DNA from: Balaenoptera acutorostrata
Lineage: Eukaryota > Chordata > Mammalia > Artiodactyla > Balaenopteridae
DNA: 64,000 nucleotides
NCBI RefSeq assembly: GCF_949987535.1
Contig: NC_080067.1
Location: 65,224,128-65,288,127, forward strand
Direction of reading: 5' to 3'
Each line of letters starts with the position of its first letter. The first letter of the stretch is position 1. Positions 12,466 through 29,632 of the stretch are shown piece by piece. A program made the translations under genes and the position numbers. The notes below the pieces were generated by a model. It saw nothing but the letters and a program-made list of their open reading frames with translations. It had not been told where the DNA came from and searched no databases.

Positions 12466-12749
12466 AGGAAAACTACCATGTACTTTAGTGTATACTTATA
12501 ATTTTTAAGTAGCTGCTTAGCATTTTAGTGCTAAATTAACTATATTGATATAATATATAATATTAATTTTATTCAATTGTGTGTTTCTGTGATGCCATAT
12601 GACACCTAAATGACTTTTGGGGAATAGTGAAGCAATCTGAGACAATTGTGCTATGATTAAAAGAGCATTTAGTGTGGAGTTAAAAGATCTTGTTTTAAAA
12701 ACCAAATTCTTCCACTTACTAATTAGAAATACTACTAATAATTGCCACA

Positions 12750-12962
12750 TTATATTATAGTAGCTTATGCTTACTGAATATATGCTATATGCCAGACACC
12801 ATTCTCAGGAATCTATTGAGATTAATTCATTTAATCCTCCAGCAACCCTGTAAAGTTAGTATTATTATCCCCGCTTTAAAGATGAGGAAACTAAGGTACA
12901 GAAAGATTAAGTAGCTTGGCAAAGGTCTCACAGAAGTTAAAGTGGCACTTGGCCACAGTAGG
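12750..12962 (-). mobile_element. MIR SINE
   Basis: On the plus strand this reads as the reverse of MIR: 'atgctatatgccagacacca', 'attaattcatttaatcctcc', 'aaagatgaggaaactaagg', then 'aagtggcact'. It covers most of the tRNA-derived and core parts. MIRs predate the placental radiation. Confidence 0.85.
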
Positions 12963-14219
12963 TTCTCCATTATTTTTGGTCCATCTGAATATTAGCATAG
13001 TAGAGTCAGGAGACAGGTTTTAGCAGCACATACTGGCTCTATTGGCTCTTACCATTTTACAACATCTCTGAACTTGTATTTTCTTCAATAAAAGAAAGAT
13101 TATTTTTAAACCATTTCACGGAGAAGGCTGCAATGAGGGCCAAATGAGATATTAATATGGAAATACAATTACTCATTTACTAATTGTGCTTGCTACTTGT
13201 GCTTAGTATCTTAAATTAAAGTTGGCATGCCTTTTTTTGTGTGTATGAAAGTCATCGACCCCAAATATGGCTCATTTCTGACAAGATGTCCTCCTTACTC
13301 CCATGTTCACAGTTAATTAGTCATGACCGCCCTTGAAGAAATTCAGGGAAAGGAACAATAAAGATTTCAGCCTTCTGACACCTAATTATACAGCAGAGCC
13401 CTTTGGGCCATTTTTCCTTTGTGAAAAATCTGGGAAAGAGGAACAGGAAGAACAGATGAGAAAGGAAGGGACAGGAGATTGAAAGGAAAAGTAGGAGAAT
13501 CCCCCAGAGCTCACTGTGAAAAAACACAATTAATTCAACCAAGATGAACCATTCCAGCATTTTCCTTTGCCCTCTGCCCCCTTCCATTCACCTCAGCTGG
13601 GTACTGTCAGATTCACAAAATGCTGGACACTGAATGGATTCCTAAAGTAAAATTTTTTAAAAAAATAATAAAATAGTTCATATCAGAACATTTTGAAATT
13701 GTTTCTCATTCTCAGAAATATATACATGGACTATACGAGGGCTGGGGGTGTTAATGAGGTTAAATTGTTCTACCTAGTGGTACTTTAGACATTTTATACC
13801 TATTCATTGTCTGTGAATAAATTACTTCAACAAGGATCACATGTCCCTGCACTTGTTTGTTGGTCTATAAATACCCAAAATTATGTCCAAACAGATTTAC
13901 AGCTATAGACCAAACTTTACTAATCAGTACCTTCCACCAACATATTGTATTAATTTCCTTTTCGTGAAATCAGTTATTCAGATGAATAAGGGACAGTGGC
14001 ATTAAGGAGTTCAGGTTAAGTGGAGACCTTAAAGAAATAAAACTTAAATATAAAATATTATACTTCTTCATACTTCTTGTGAAAACATCATCCTGAGAAT
14101 ATACAATTTTTTAAGTAGGGTACAGAGAGAAGTTTTCAGAGTCAGAAGGAAATTGTTTTAGTCCATCTGGCCAATGAATATTAAGTATCATTAAAGTCTA
14201 AAGCTAACACTGGCCATTA
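12963..14219. other. Unique sequence, partly conserved-looking
   Basis: No transposon is recognised. The part around 13300-13400 contains TTAATTAG and a mixed-composition neighbourhood ending in 'cacctaattatac'. Frames here (for example 88 codons on minus at 13321-13587) have no recognised similarity. Confidence 0.4.
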
Positions 14220-14224
14220 CTTTT

Positions 14225-14800
14225 GATGGTGAACAACAATAATAATGGTAATAGCTTCTATTCCTTGTCTACCATGTGCAAATGTGAGGACAGGTAAATA
14301 ACTCTAGCTGCTACAATCAGTAAACCCCCAAATCCCAGTTCTTAATAAAAAAATATCTGCTAGATATCAAGAGAGTTTGATATGGATCCAGTGGCTCTTC
14401 TTTGTGGCTTTCCTCTAACTGATGATTCAAGAAAATAGTTTCCTTCCATTCTGCAACTATGCCATCTCAGAGTCTCTCACTTATAGCAGTAATGGTGAAA
14501 TAGAGAGGACTCCTTCCTACTTCAGCCTGTAAAGTGACATATCACTTCCCTTTACATTCCATTGGTGAGACTTAGTCATATGACTTTACCTAGATGTTGG
14601 GGAGCTGAGAAATATAGTTTAGCTCCATGACAAGGAAAATGAAATGGATGGTGAACCCATACGCTGTATCTGCCACAGCCAGACACTTTACTTTACATAT
14701 GTTAACTCCTTTAATGTTTATAAGAACCCTGGAAAGTAGATGTTATTAACCTCACTTCATAGATAAGCAGCCAGAGACACCGAAAGTTTATATAAATGGG
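14225..14800 (-). mobile_element. MIR split by another ancient repeat
   Basis: One half of a reverse MIR ends near 14280 ('ctaccatgtgc'). The other half resumes near 14675 with 'agccagacactttac' and continues to 'tagataagcagccagagac'. About 390 bp lie between them. That insert has its own order of motifs: 'gctgctacaatcagtaaac', 'cacttccctttacattccat', 'ggggagctgagaaatatagt', 'ggtgaacccatacgctgta'. I recognise it as a recurrent old mammalian repeat but cannot name it with confidence. Confidence 0.6.
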
Positions 14801-16009
14801 CAAAGGATATAGAAAGAAACAAGAACTAGTAACTTAGTTACGAGAAGTGTTCAAGCTCAAAATAATTAGAAAAATGTTCTAAGCTATCAGAACATTAGTA
14901 GAGAGAGAATATTACCACATAATAAAAAGGAAACTATCATGTGTTACCTAATAGTAATATCAGTCATACAGAAAGCAATGTAAAGACTGTAATGCAGAAT
15001 AAAGTGGTTTAAAGACTATATCCTGACAAATTGGACAGAGTGATATTAGGGGGTAGGGGGTGAAGGTGGGAGGTAGGGGCAGGACAGAAGGATGGAATAT
15101 TTCACAGTGCTTATGTTTCTGGCCATTTGGGGAAATCCATTTTCAATTCAACAGCCAATTCAGACATGACTCTTGTAGCCAAAAAGGGAGACTCTAACCA
15201 CCTCTCTCCTCTCATTAAGACAGCATGTCAGCGACACAGACACAAGACACATATTTAAAGACAAGTCATTTCTCTTATTTTCGGTATTAAAAAGAACAAA
15301 TTTTCATGAAAATCAGTTGATAAAGACTTGCACATTTAAGTGAATTTTGAGAGATTTCATTATCAGAGTCTAAAACTAATCTATAAATAGTAAAAAGTCC
15401 TGAAATAAGAAAGTGACTAAAGCCAATGTAGACCAGCATAAGACCAGAAGAATATGGGGAAAGCAAAATAAAAGTAAAAACATAAAAAAGAGACCCCTAT
15501 AACCTGGAAAAAAGAAAAATCTAATATGGAGAATATTTCCCTGATCAAGGAACAGTGTAAGGTTTTAACTTTAAGGCCCGTTTCACTAAATCCAAATAAT
15601 GGGTTTGCCTTGCTAACTAACGACATACGGTTCTGTTAGCAACAGTTATTTTGTAACATGGCCAGTTATTAAAGCATTTTAATGCAACCTTTGTCAGATA
15701 TAGTTTATATAGTACCTATTCTGAGATACAGTAATAGATACTATACAAATGAAGATCCTGTGCTGGGTGAAACAAATTATGAAAAGATTTATTTATGATA
15801 AAACTTAACAGAGCCTTTAATACTAGTACTTACTATGGATTTGCAATGGGAGGAGGGGTATATAATGTTCAGTGTTTCACCAGTGGACCCTTTTTTTTGC
15901 CATGAAACACATTGAGGGACCAATGTCTTTTGGATCACTCTTTGGAAGTACTGATTTGGCACCACTTCTCCCTATCAACAGAGGCCTTTCTTTTTAGTTG
16001 TGAAAAAGG
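14801..16009. other. Unique sequence with a short G-rich patch
   Basis: No repeat or gene is recognised. A G-rich patch lies at about 15047-15085. A 69-codon frame at 15417-15626 on the minus strand has no recognisable features. Confidence 0.4.
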
Positions 16010-16011
16010 GG

Positions 16012-16250
16012 ATAATGCAGTGCTTAGGAGTATGGACTCTAGAGCCAGACTGCTGGCGTTTAAACTCTTGACTTGCTGCAGGCTCTTGGGCAAGTTACTT
16101 GGTCTCTCCTTTCTTCAGTTTCTTCATCTTTAGGGTGGGCATGATAGTAGTACCTAACTAAGAAAAAGTTAGGAGTGTTAAACAACTTGATACATTTAAA
16201 GTACCTGGAACATTTCCTAGCGTATGGTAAACTCTCAATATTAGCTCTTG
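16012..16250 (+). mobile_element. MIR SINE
   Basis: A forward MIR: 'tatggactctagagccagac', 'cttgggcaagttacttgg', 'ctttcttcagtttcttcatc', then 'cctggaacatttcctagcgt' and 'taaactctcaata'. It is nearly full length and diverged. Confidence 0.85.
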
Positions 16251-17639
16251 GCTACTAAGGCAAGTTAACAGTTGCTCCAAATAAATATCCTTCTTTACCA
16301 GGACAACTCCAAATCTAGTTTGGGTTATGCTGTACAGGACATCTTTATTTTGTAGAAGGTTTTTTTCCTAAGACTACAGATGATAAACATTTTTAGAAGT
16401 CTAAAGTTTGTTACTAAAACCAGGGAAGTTTTCTTTTTTTCCTAGATAAAAAACATGACCATTTAAACCTTGGTTTCTTCCTCTCAAGACCCCAATTCTC
16501 ACTATGTTGCAGTGAGATATTAAAAGATGAGGTTATTTTCATCTTTGTTTTACCATCAGGACTCCAAAGATGACCAGATCCTTCTACTGAGAAATAGCTC
16601 TTAAATTCTGCATCCATGAATAACCAGATAACTAAGGTTTGATTAATGCGTCATCACTGACAATATGTTTTCACATACATAAGAGTACTTATGGTTCTTC
16701 CTGTACCATTTTCTTTTAGCCCAGGCTGTCTCCTTGCCTCCACCTGTAGGTTCAGCTATGTATATATTCAGCTCCAAGCAGGAAGTATGAGTTATTTATT
16801 ACTCGTTTATTTAAATCCATTTCACTTAAGAAGGATTTCAGACAGGTAACAGAAGATTGACTCAGGATCAACATTAGCTTTGCTCTGATCACCCTACCTC
16901 CCCCAGCAAATGACCTGCTGCTCAGACACCCAGTAGCTGGGTCTGACTCCATTGCTCCAGCTCTCTCCTACAGAGCCCACATACTACCATCACCTACAGC
17001 CTGTCTTGTTGGCCCCAAAGACCCTTTATTCCAACTCCCAGATTCCAGATAAACAGATTTCCTATATCACAATCTGTTCTAAGGAACCCTGATCAAACTC
17101 TCTTTCATAGACCCTCTTGGGAAAAAATAAGGAAAACAGTAAATTGTGATGGATAGTATTCTCAAGGAAGTCACACCAATTTCCATGTTCACTTTGCTCA
17201 GAAAGAAAATTTTCACTTTACTGAATTCATGGGAAAGACAATGCAACTTTCTTGGAAATCTGTCCAAAAGTTTCCCAGTTTTCTGTTTAATTTTGCAATC
17301 AAAGAACCAACGGGACCTGTCCAATAAGTCCCACCAATGAAGTAATGGATCGTCAATCACAACTGGCCAGAGTGCCTCCCATGTCTTTGAAGCTGACACC
17401 CAGATTACTTAAAATCTAGAGAATGTAGATATGCTCAGACTTAGGAAGAAGAACAAAGCAGGAGCCCAAAACTAATGTTTGATATTTGAATGGTATATAC
17501 TAATGGTTTTTTTTTTTTTTGTGGCTGAGTGATTTATTCAGATTTTCCCATTAAAGAATTCCAAGATCCTAAAATACAGGTTCATTTTTCTGATACTTAT
17601 CTGCTCCTTCAGCTTCCCTAAATAATATTGCCCAAATTG
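16251..17639. other. Unique sequence
   Basis: I see no transposon until the L1 at about 17640. A run of 15 T lies at 17506-17520. A 106-codon minus frame at 17079-17399 overlaps a 64-codon plus frame. Neither has a recognisable domain and both look like chance. Confidence 0.4.
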
Positions 17640-19776
17640 GGGGGTACATTTTTATTGTGGTAAAATGTATGCAACATAAAATAATTTTAAAATGTGCAAT
17701 TCATTCGTATTAATTACATTTGCAAAGTTGTGCAACCATCACTACTATATATTTCCAAAACTTTTTCATCACCCCAAATAGAAACTCTGTACTCATTAAG
17801 CAATAACTCCCCACTCTCCCTTCCCCCAGCCCCTGATAACTTCTATTCTACTTTTTGTCTCTATGAATTTGCCTGTTCTAGATATTTCATGTAAGTGGAC
17901 TCATGCAATATTTGTCCTTTTGTGTCTGGTTTATTTCACTTACCATACCCCATAATGTTTTTAAGGTTCATCTATGTTGTAGCATGTATCATAACTTCAT
18001 TCTTTTTTATGGCTGAATAATATTTCATTGTATTTATATATCACATTTTACTTATCCATTCATCTGTTGATGGTGCTCAGGTTGTTTCAAACTTTTGGCT
18101 ACTGTGAATAATTCTACAGTGTGTACAAGTATCTGTTTGAATCCCTGTTTTCAATTATTTTGGGTATATACCTAGATACCTAGGAGTTGAATTGCTGGGT
18201 CATGTGGTTATTCTGTGTTTAGCTTTTTAAGGAACCTCCAAACTGGTTTCCACAGCCACTAAACCACTTTACATTCCCACCAGCAATGTATGAGGATTCA
18301 AATTTCTCCACATCCTCACCAATACTTGTTATTTTGTTTTTGTAATTTATTATAGCCATCCTAGTAGGTGTGAAGTGGTATCTCATTGTGGTGTTTATTT
18401 GCACTTTCCTAGTGGCTGATAATGTTGAGCCTCTTTTATGTGCTTTTTGATAATTTGTACATCTTCTTTGGAGAAATGTCTATTTAAGTCCTTTCCATAT
18501 TTTTTAATTGGGTTGTCTTTTTGTTACTGAGTTCTAAGAGTTCTTCATATATTCTTGATATTAAACCCTTATCAGATATATCATTATAAATAACTTCTCC
18601 CGTTCTGTGGGTTATTTTTTTTTACTTTCTTGATAATGTCCTTTGATTCACAAAACTTCAATTTTAATGAAGTCAAATTTATCTATTATTTTCTTTTGTT
18701 GCTTGTGTGTTTTGTGTCACTGATCCATTTTGAGTTAATTTTTGTATATAGTATGAGGTAGGAGTCCAACTTCATTCTTCTGCGTGTGGAAATCCAGTTG
18801 TCCCATTACCATCTGTTGAGGAAGCTCTTCTTTCTCCATTGAATGGCCTTGGCACACTTGTCAAAAATCAACTGACCACATATGTTTATTTCCTGACTCT
18901 CAATCCTAGTCTATTGGCCTATGTATCTATCCTAATGCCAATACTACACTGTTTAGATTATTGCAGCTTTGTACTAGCTTTTGAAATCAGGAAATGGGAG
19001 TCCTCCAACTTTGTTCTTGTTTTTCAAGATTGTTTTAGCTATTCTGGGTCCTTTACAATTCCATATGAATTTGAGGATTGGCTTTTCCATTTCTGAAAAA
19101 AAAAAAGGCTGTTAGAATTTTTATAGGAATTGCATTGTATCTGTGAATAGCTTTGAATAGTATTGACATCTTAACAACATTGTCTTTCTATCCATGAACA
19201 CAAGATGTCTTTCCATTTATTTAGATCTTCTTTATTTTCTTTTTGCATGTTTTATATTTTTCAGTATACAAGTCTTTCACTTCTGTGGTCAAATTTATTC
19301 CTAAATCTTATATTCTTTTAGATGCTATTGTAAATGGAACTGCCTTCTTAATTTCCTTTTTCGGATTGTTCATTTTTGTTGTACACACACACACACACCC
19401 CTGATTTTTGTGAGTTGGTTTTATACTCTGCAACTTTGCCAAATTCATTCATTAGCACTAGTTGTTTTCTTGTGTATTCTTTGGGATTTTCTATACATAG
19501 GATCATGTCATCTCTGAATAAAGATAGTTTTACTTCCTTCTTTCTGATGTGGATGCCTTGAATTTCCTTTTTTCTTGTCTAATTGCTCTGGCTAGAAATT
19601 CTCGTACAACAATGAAAAACTAGTAGTTCCCGATCTTAGGGGGAAAGATTTCAGTCTTTCACCATTAAATATGTTAGCTGTGGGTTTTTCAATTAATGCC
19701 CTATATAATGTTGAGGAAGTTCCCTTCTATTCCTAGTTTTCTGAGTGTTTGTATTATTAAACTGTGTTGGATATCA
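17640..19776 (-). mobile_element. Old LINE-1, 5'-truncated, minus strand
   Basis: From right to left this reads ORF2 RT to C-terminal, then the 3' UTR, ending near 17645. The 3' end, seen on plus as 'gtgcaaccatcactactata' and 'aagcaataactccccactct', is characteristic of older (MA/MB-age) L1. ORF2 is shredded into frames shorter than 90 codons. A CA run at 19384-19398 has expanded within it. The 5' truncation falls near 19776, just upstream of the RT catalytic region. Confidence 0.88.
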
Positions 19777-20831
19777 TAATGTCTTGAGTATAGAATAACT
19801 GAGACATAAAACAACTCTTTGGCCTCTGGGTCTCTTGCAGTACTGAATTGCTGTGTCATTGCTTGTCTAATAGGACCAAAATTAGGCATGACCAATGGAG
19901 AAAATCACCCCTGATTCTGGCAAGTATCTGATACACAATCTTCGCTGCCAGTTCTGCTTTTTTAGGTCATGATTTATGCCACTTCTGTCTTTGGATCCAG
20001 ACTACACACCTACCTTGGCCCTCTAATTGGGACTGGGTCTCTTGACTCAACAAAAACACTTTAGTCGCCAACCTTAGCTTTTCCCACTAGATTGACACTA
20101 TCTGCAGAACCCCAGTTTCTGCATTAATGACTTCTTCCCACTACCTCCAAGCTGTGGTCCTTTGCTTAGTCCCTCATGATCTACCACACCTTAAATCAGC
20201 CTCTCAGCATCTCTTATCAAACCCCCATCCTTATCCTCTCCAAGCTTTCTGGGCATTCCTGGTGATTTGCTTGTAATGGTCCCTTCTGGCTTTGAGAGCC
20301 TACCTCCACAGAGTTCTCAATGTTACTCATGAATCATCACTTCCTACTGTGATGAGTGCATCATCACTCATCTCTTCTGGAATGATCCAAGGGTAAACCT
20401 CAGCCCTCTCTGATTTTCACCAGAAAAACACTCACATAACGCATGTGTGTAGAGCATTCTACACTGAAGGTCTGCGGAGATGGTTTGGGTTCATAACCCA
20501 GTAACATAAAGTAGAATATCAGATTTCACTATTCTTAAAAAAAACCTCCGCAGTCATTTGTGTTAATTGGAGGTCTAGTCTCCCACCTCGCTCTTTTATT
20601 TAACTGTTCACTTTATTATGCAGAGCAGTTCAGTTCTTCTTAGTCTATTCTAAACTAGGTTCTGGCATCCCATTGCCTGTCAACAGACTCATTCTTGTGC
20701 TGGGCCTCACCCTTTCTTCTTCCCTTTATCAAGAGGAAAAGAACAGAAGAGAGATGCTTTGCCCTTCTCATGAATTAGGCCATCTCTCTTAGAAGGCAGA
20801 AAAAGCCACAGACAGTTTGATTTCTAAATAC
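19777..20831. other. Unassigned sequence
   Basis: No repeat was recognised with confidence, and no open frame of note occurs. Confidence 0.35.
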
Positions 20832-20836
20832 CAGGC

Positions 20837-20877
<41 letters not shown>
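20832..20877. repeat. (CT)n(CA)n compound microsatellite
   Basis: About 12 CT units run directly into about 9 CA units. It is likely length-variable in populations. Confidence 0.95.
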
Positions 20878-20944
20878 ATGCAGTTTAAATACTTAAACAC
20901 CTTCTGCTAAAAGACAGGATATCATATATAATACCCTAATCCCA

Positions 20945-21477
20945 TGATTCCCAAACTGTTTGCAGAGGTGCCCCAGAGTGCCAAAGTGAACTCACAGGGG
21001 GTACCATGAGATATTTTATATTTATAGTCTGGTATTTTGCACAGACACTGTGCAAACTGCCAGCCCCAGGTGGTTCGTCGTTTCAACATTAGATTGTTCT
21101 ACATTCCTTTTGATTTATTTCATATCTTTGCAAAACTGAGCTTTCTGTGGTTGCTTTGATAAAAAGCAAGTACTATACTAAAAGCAACGTGGAACAGGAA
21201 ATAAAGGTGGTGGGAACCAATCTGATTCCAAGGATTGATTAGTTTTGCAGTGGCCAGTAGGTATACACATCCCACTAGTAAGTAATTCTGATTAGGAATA
21301 AAATGAAAATATTTTCTCTTTCAATTTATATGAATTACTTTTTTCAAAGGCACTAAATTGTTAAGACATAAATACTTACTAAGTCCACTGGACCTTACTA
21401 CTTAATACATGAAACTACTAAGTATTTTCTTTGGCTTAGGGGCACTGTGAAAAACTACCAAGAAAGTTTAGGAAACT
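20945..21477. mobile_element. Probable hAT DNA transposon fossil
   Basis: The left end 'gattcccaaactgtt...gaggtgcccc' matches, inverted, the right end '...ggggcactgtga...aagtttaggaaactctg' over about 30 bases with mismatches. This is the layout of a long non-autonomous hAT element. No transposase frame is present. The family was not determined. Confidence 0.5.
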
Positions 21478-22170
21478 CTGCCCTAGTCTTTTATATATAT
21501 ATATATCAACTAAAAAACCCATATTTAACATTATCAAAAGTTATAGAGTAACTAATAAAAACATCCAGGGAAATCATTACTATAAAAATCCCTAATTAAC
21601 AAGAACATTACTGTAATTAATATTATCTCCCTTTTTAATGTAAATACTTGAAAAACTTTAAAAGGTATAACAATGTTTCTATCTTTCTTTCTCCTTTATT
21701 ATTTTGTATTACTGAACTATAATTGAATTACAATATTATATTAGTTTCAGGGGTATGACATAGTGATTGCATATTTTATACATTACAAAATAATCACCAT
21801 GATAAATCTAGTTACCATCTGTTACCATACAAAGTTATTACAATATTACTGATTATATTCCCTATGCCATCTATTATAAAATTATTTATTTTATAATGGG
21901 AAATGTGTACCTCTTAATTTTCCTCACCTATTTCACTCATCCCTCCATTCTTCTCCCCTCTGGCAACCACTCATTTGTTCTCTCTATCTATGAGTCTGTT
22001 TTTGTTATGTTTGTTCATTTGTTTTCTTTTTTAGATCCCACCTAAGTGAAATCATATGGTATTTGTCTTTCTCTGTCTGACTTGCTTCACTTATTATAAT
22101 ACCCTCTAGGTCCATCCACCATTGCAAATAGCAAGATTTCATTCTTTTTTATATGACTATTATTCCATTG

Positions 22171-22174
22171 TATG

Positions 22175-22212
<38 letters not shown>

Positions 22213-22285
22213 CACACATACATATGTATGTATATATATGTATGTGTATATATGTGTGTGTGTGTGTATGTGTGTGTATATATAT
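22171..22285. repeat. TG/TA-rich compound microsatellite
   Basis: Alternating TG, TATA, CA and ATGT runs occur inside the 3' region of L1-B. Apparent frames of 70-89 codons across it are artefacts of the repeat. Confidence 0.95.
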
Positions 22286-22734
22286 GACATCTTCTTTATC
22301 CATTCATCTATTGATGGACATATCTTGGCTATTATAAATAATGCTCCAATGAACACAGGAGTGCATATATCTTTTTTAGCTTAGTGTTTTTCTTTTCTTT
22401 GGAAAAATACCCAGAAGTGCAACTGCTGGATCATACAGTAGTTCTACTTTTAATATTTTGAGGAACCTCCATACTGTTTCGCATAGTGGCTGCAACAATA
22501 TACATTCCCACCAACAGTGTACTAGGGTTCCCTTTTCTCCACACCCTCTCCAACATTTGTTATTTCTTGATAATTTCCATTCTAACAGGTATGAGGTGAT
22601 ATATCATTGTGGTTTTGACTTGCATTTCCCTGGTGGTTAGTGATGCTGAGAATCTTTTCATGTGTCTATTGGCCATCTGTATGTCTTCTTTGGAAAAATG
22701 TCTATTCAGGTGTTCTGCCCATTTTTTAATCAGG

Positions 22735-22761
22735 TTGTGTGTGTGTGTGTGTGTGTGTGTG
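22735..22761. repeat. (TG)n microsatellite
   Basis: About 13 TG units lie within L1-B, where related L1 copies have a short 'ggttgtttgttttt' stretch. Confidence 0.95.
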
Positions 22762-25445
22762 TTTTAATGTTGAATTGTATGAATTCACTGTATATTTTTT
22801 ATATTAATCTCTTATCATATATATCATTTGCAAATATCTTCTCCCATTCAGTAGGCTGCCTTTTTGTTTTGTTGATAGCTTCCTTCAATGTGCAAAAGCT
22901 TTTTAGTTTGATATAGTCCCATTTGTTTATTTTTGCTTTTGTTTCCCTTGCCTGAGAAGACAATTCCAAAAAATATCATTGAGACCAATGTCAAAGCACA
23001 TACTGCCTATGTTTTCTTCTAGGAGTTTTATGGTTTCAGGTCTTACATTTAAGTCTTTAATCCATTTTGAGTTTATTTTTGTATATGGTATTAGAAAGTA
23101 GTCATTCTGATTCTTTTGCATGTAGCTGTCTAGTTTTCTCAACAACATTTATTGAAAAGGCTGTCTTTTTCCCTGTTGTATATTCTTGCCTCATTTGTCA
23201 TAGATGAATTGACCATATGTGCATGGGTTTATTTCTGGGCTCTCTATTCAGTTCCACTGATCTATGTGTCTATTTTTGTGCCAGTACCATGCTGTTTTGA
23301 TTACTATAGCTTTGTAGTACAGTCTGAAGTCAGGGAGCATGGTTACCCCAGCTCTGTTCTTCTTTCTCAAGATTGCTTTGGTTAATCAGGGTCTTTTGTG
23401 TTTCCATACATATTTTAAAATTATTTGTTCTAGTTCTGTGAAAAATGTCATTGGTCATTTGATAGGAATTGTACTGAATCTGTAGATTGCCTTGGGAAGT
23501 ATGGTCTTAACAATATTAATTCCTCCAATTCATGAACATGGTATACCTATCTGTTCATGTCATCTACAGTTTCTTTCATCAGTGTCTTATGGTTTTCCAA
23601 GTACAGGTCTTTTACCTCCTTAGATTTATTCCCAGGTATTTTATTCTTTTTGATGAGATGGTAAGTGGGATTGTTTCCTAAGTTTATGTTTCTGACAGTT
23701 CATTGTTAATGTATAGAGACACAATGGATTTCTGTATATTAATTTTGTATCCTGCAACTTTACCAAATTCATTGATGAGGTCTAGTAGTTTTTTGGTGGC
23801 ATTTTTAGGGTTTTCTGTGTATAATGTCATGTAATGTGCAAACAGTGACAGTTTTACTTATTTTCCAATTTGGATTCCTTTTATTTCTTCTTCTTGTCTA
23901 GCTGTTGTGGCTAGGACTTCCAATACCATGTTGAATAAAAGTGGTGAGAGTGAGCATCCTTGTCTTGTTCCTGATTTAGAAGAAATGCTTTCAGCTTTTC
24001 ACCATTGAGTATGATGTTGGCTCTAGGTTTGTCATAATGAGCCTTTATTGTATTGAGGTACATTCCCTCTATACCCACTCTGCTGGGAGTTTTTATCATA
24101 AATGAATGCTGAGTTTTCTCAGAAGCTTTTTCTGTATCTACTGATATTATCATATGATTTTATTCTTCAATTTGTTAATGTGGTGTATGACACTGATTGA
24201 TTTGCAGCTATTGAGCCATCATTGCATCCCTGGGATAAATCCCAATTAGACATGGTGTATGATCCTTTTAAGTCCTTGTTGAATTTGGTTTGTTGATATT
24301 TTGTTTAGGGTTTTTGCATTTATGTTCATCAGTGATATTGGCCTGTAACTTTCTTTTTTTGTGGTGTATTTATCTAATTTTGGTGTCAGGGTAATCCTGG
24401 CCTCACAGAGTGAGTTTGGAAGTGATCCTTCTTCTTCAATTTTTTCGAATAGTTTCAGAAGGATAGGTGTCAACTCTTTTATAAATGTTTGGTAGAATTC
24501 ACCTGTGAAGCCATCTGGTCTTGGACTTTGGTATGTTAGAAGCTTTTAAAATTACTGATACAAGCTCATTACTGGTAATCAGTCTGTTCATATTTTCTCT
24601 ATTTCTTTCTGATTCAGTCTTGGAAGATTGTATATTTCTAGGAATTTATCCATTTCTTCTAGGTTGTCCATTTTTGGGCATATAATTGTTCATAGTAATC
24701 TCTTATGATCCTCTGTAATTCTGTGGTGTTGGTTTTCATTTCTACTCTTTAATTTCTGATTTTATCTGAAACCTCTCTCTTTTTTTTCTTGGTGAGTCTG
24801 GCTAAAGGTTTATGAATTTTGTTTATCTTTTAAAAGAATCAGCTCTTAGTTTCATCGATCTTTTCTATTGCTTTTTTAGTCTCTATTTCATGTACTTCTG
24901 CTCTGGTTTTGATATTTCTTTCCTTCTCTTAACTTTGGGTTTTGTTGGTTATTCTTTTTCTAGTTCCTTTAGGTGTAAGGTTAGATTGTTATTTGACATT
25001 TTTCTTCTTTCCTGAGGTAAGCTTATATCACTGTAAACTTCCCTGCTTTTTTAATGGGAACTGCTTTTGCTTTGTCTCATAGATTATGGATCATTTTGTT
25101 TCCATTTTAATTTGCCTTCAAGTATTTTTTTAATTTTCTCTTTGATTCCGTCAGTGCACCATAAGTTGTTTTTTTTTTAATTTTTGAACTTTATTTTATT
25201 TTTTTATACAGCAGGTTCTTATTAGTCACCAATTTTATACACACCAGTGTACACATGTCAATCCCAATCGCCCAATTCATCACACCACCACCCCCACCGC
25301 CCCAAGGCTTTCCCCCTTCGTGTCCATACGTTTGTTCCCTACATCTGTGTCTAAATATCTGCCCTGCAAACCGGTTCATCTGTACCATTTTTCTAGGTTC
25401 CACATATATGCGTTAATATACGATATTTGTTTTTCTCTTTCTGAC

Positions 25446-29553
<4,108 letters not shown>

Positions 29554-29632
29554 TATGTATGTCCCTATGACTATTTTCTTAATTGTTTTGGGTTTGTTTT
29601 TGTAGGTCCTTTTCTTCTCTTGTGTTTCCCAC

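Larger units (their letters stand above)
21690..25171 (-). mobile_element. Old LINE-1 (copy L1-B), 3' part
   Basis: This is the 3' UTR and ORF2 of a minus-strand L1, interrupted at 25171 by a younger L1. It resumes at 31441. ORF2 is heavily broken: where the RT box should read FADD, the reverse complement near 23840 reads FAHY, so both catalytic aspartates are gone. Two TG/TA microsatellites (22171-22285 and 22735-22761) grew inside it. Before interruption the element was about 3.8 kb and 5'-truncated. Confidence 0.9.

Noticed and set aside
22087..22384. Open frames rich in Tyr, Val, Thr and His across a TG/TA microsatellite
   Set aside because: The residues are a direct translation of the dinucleotide repeat.
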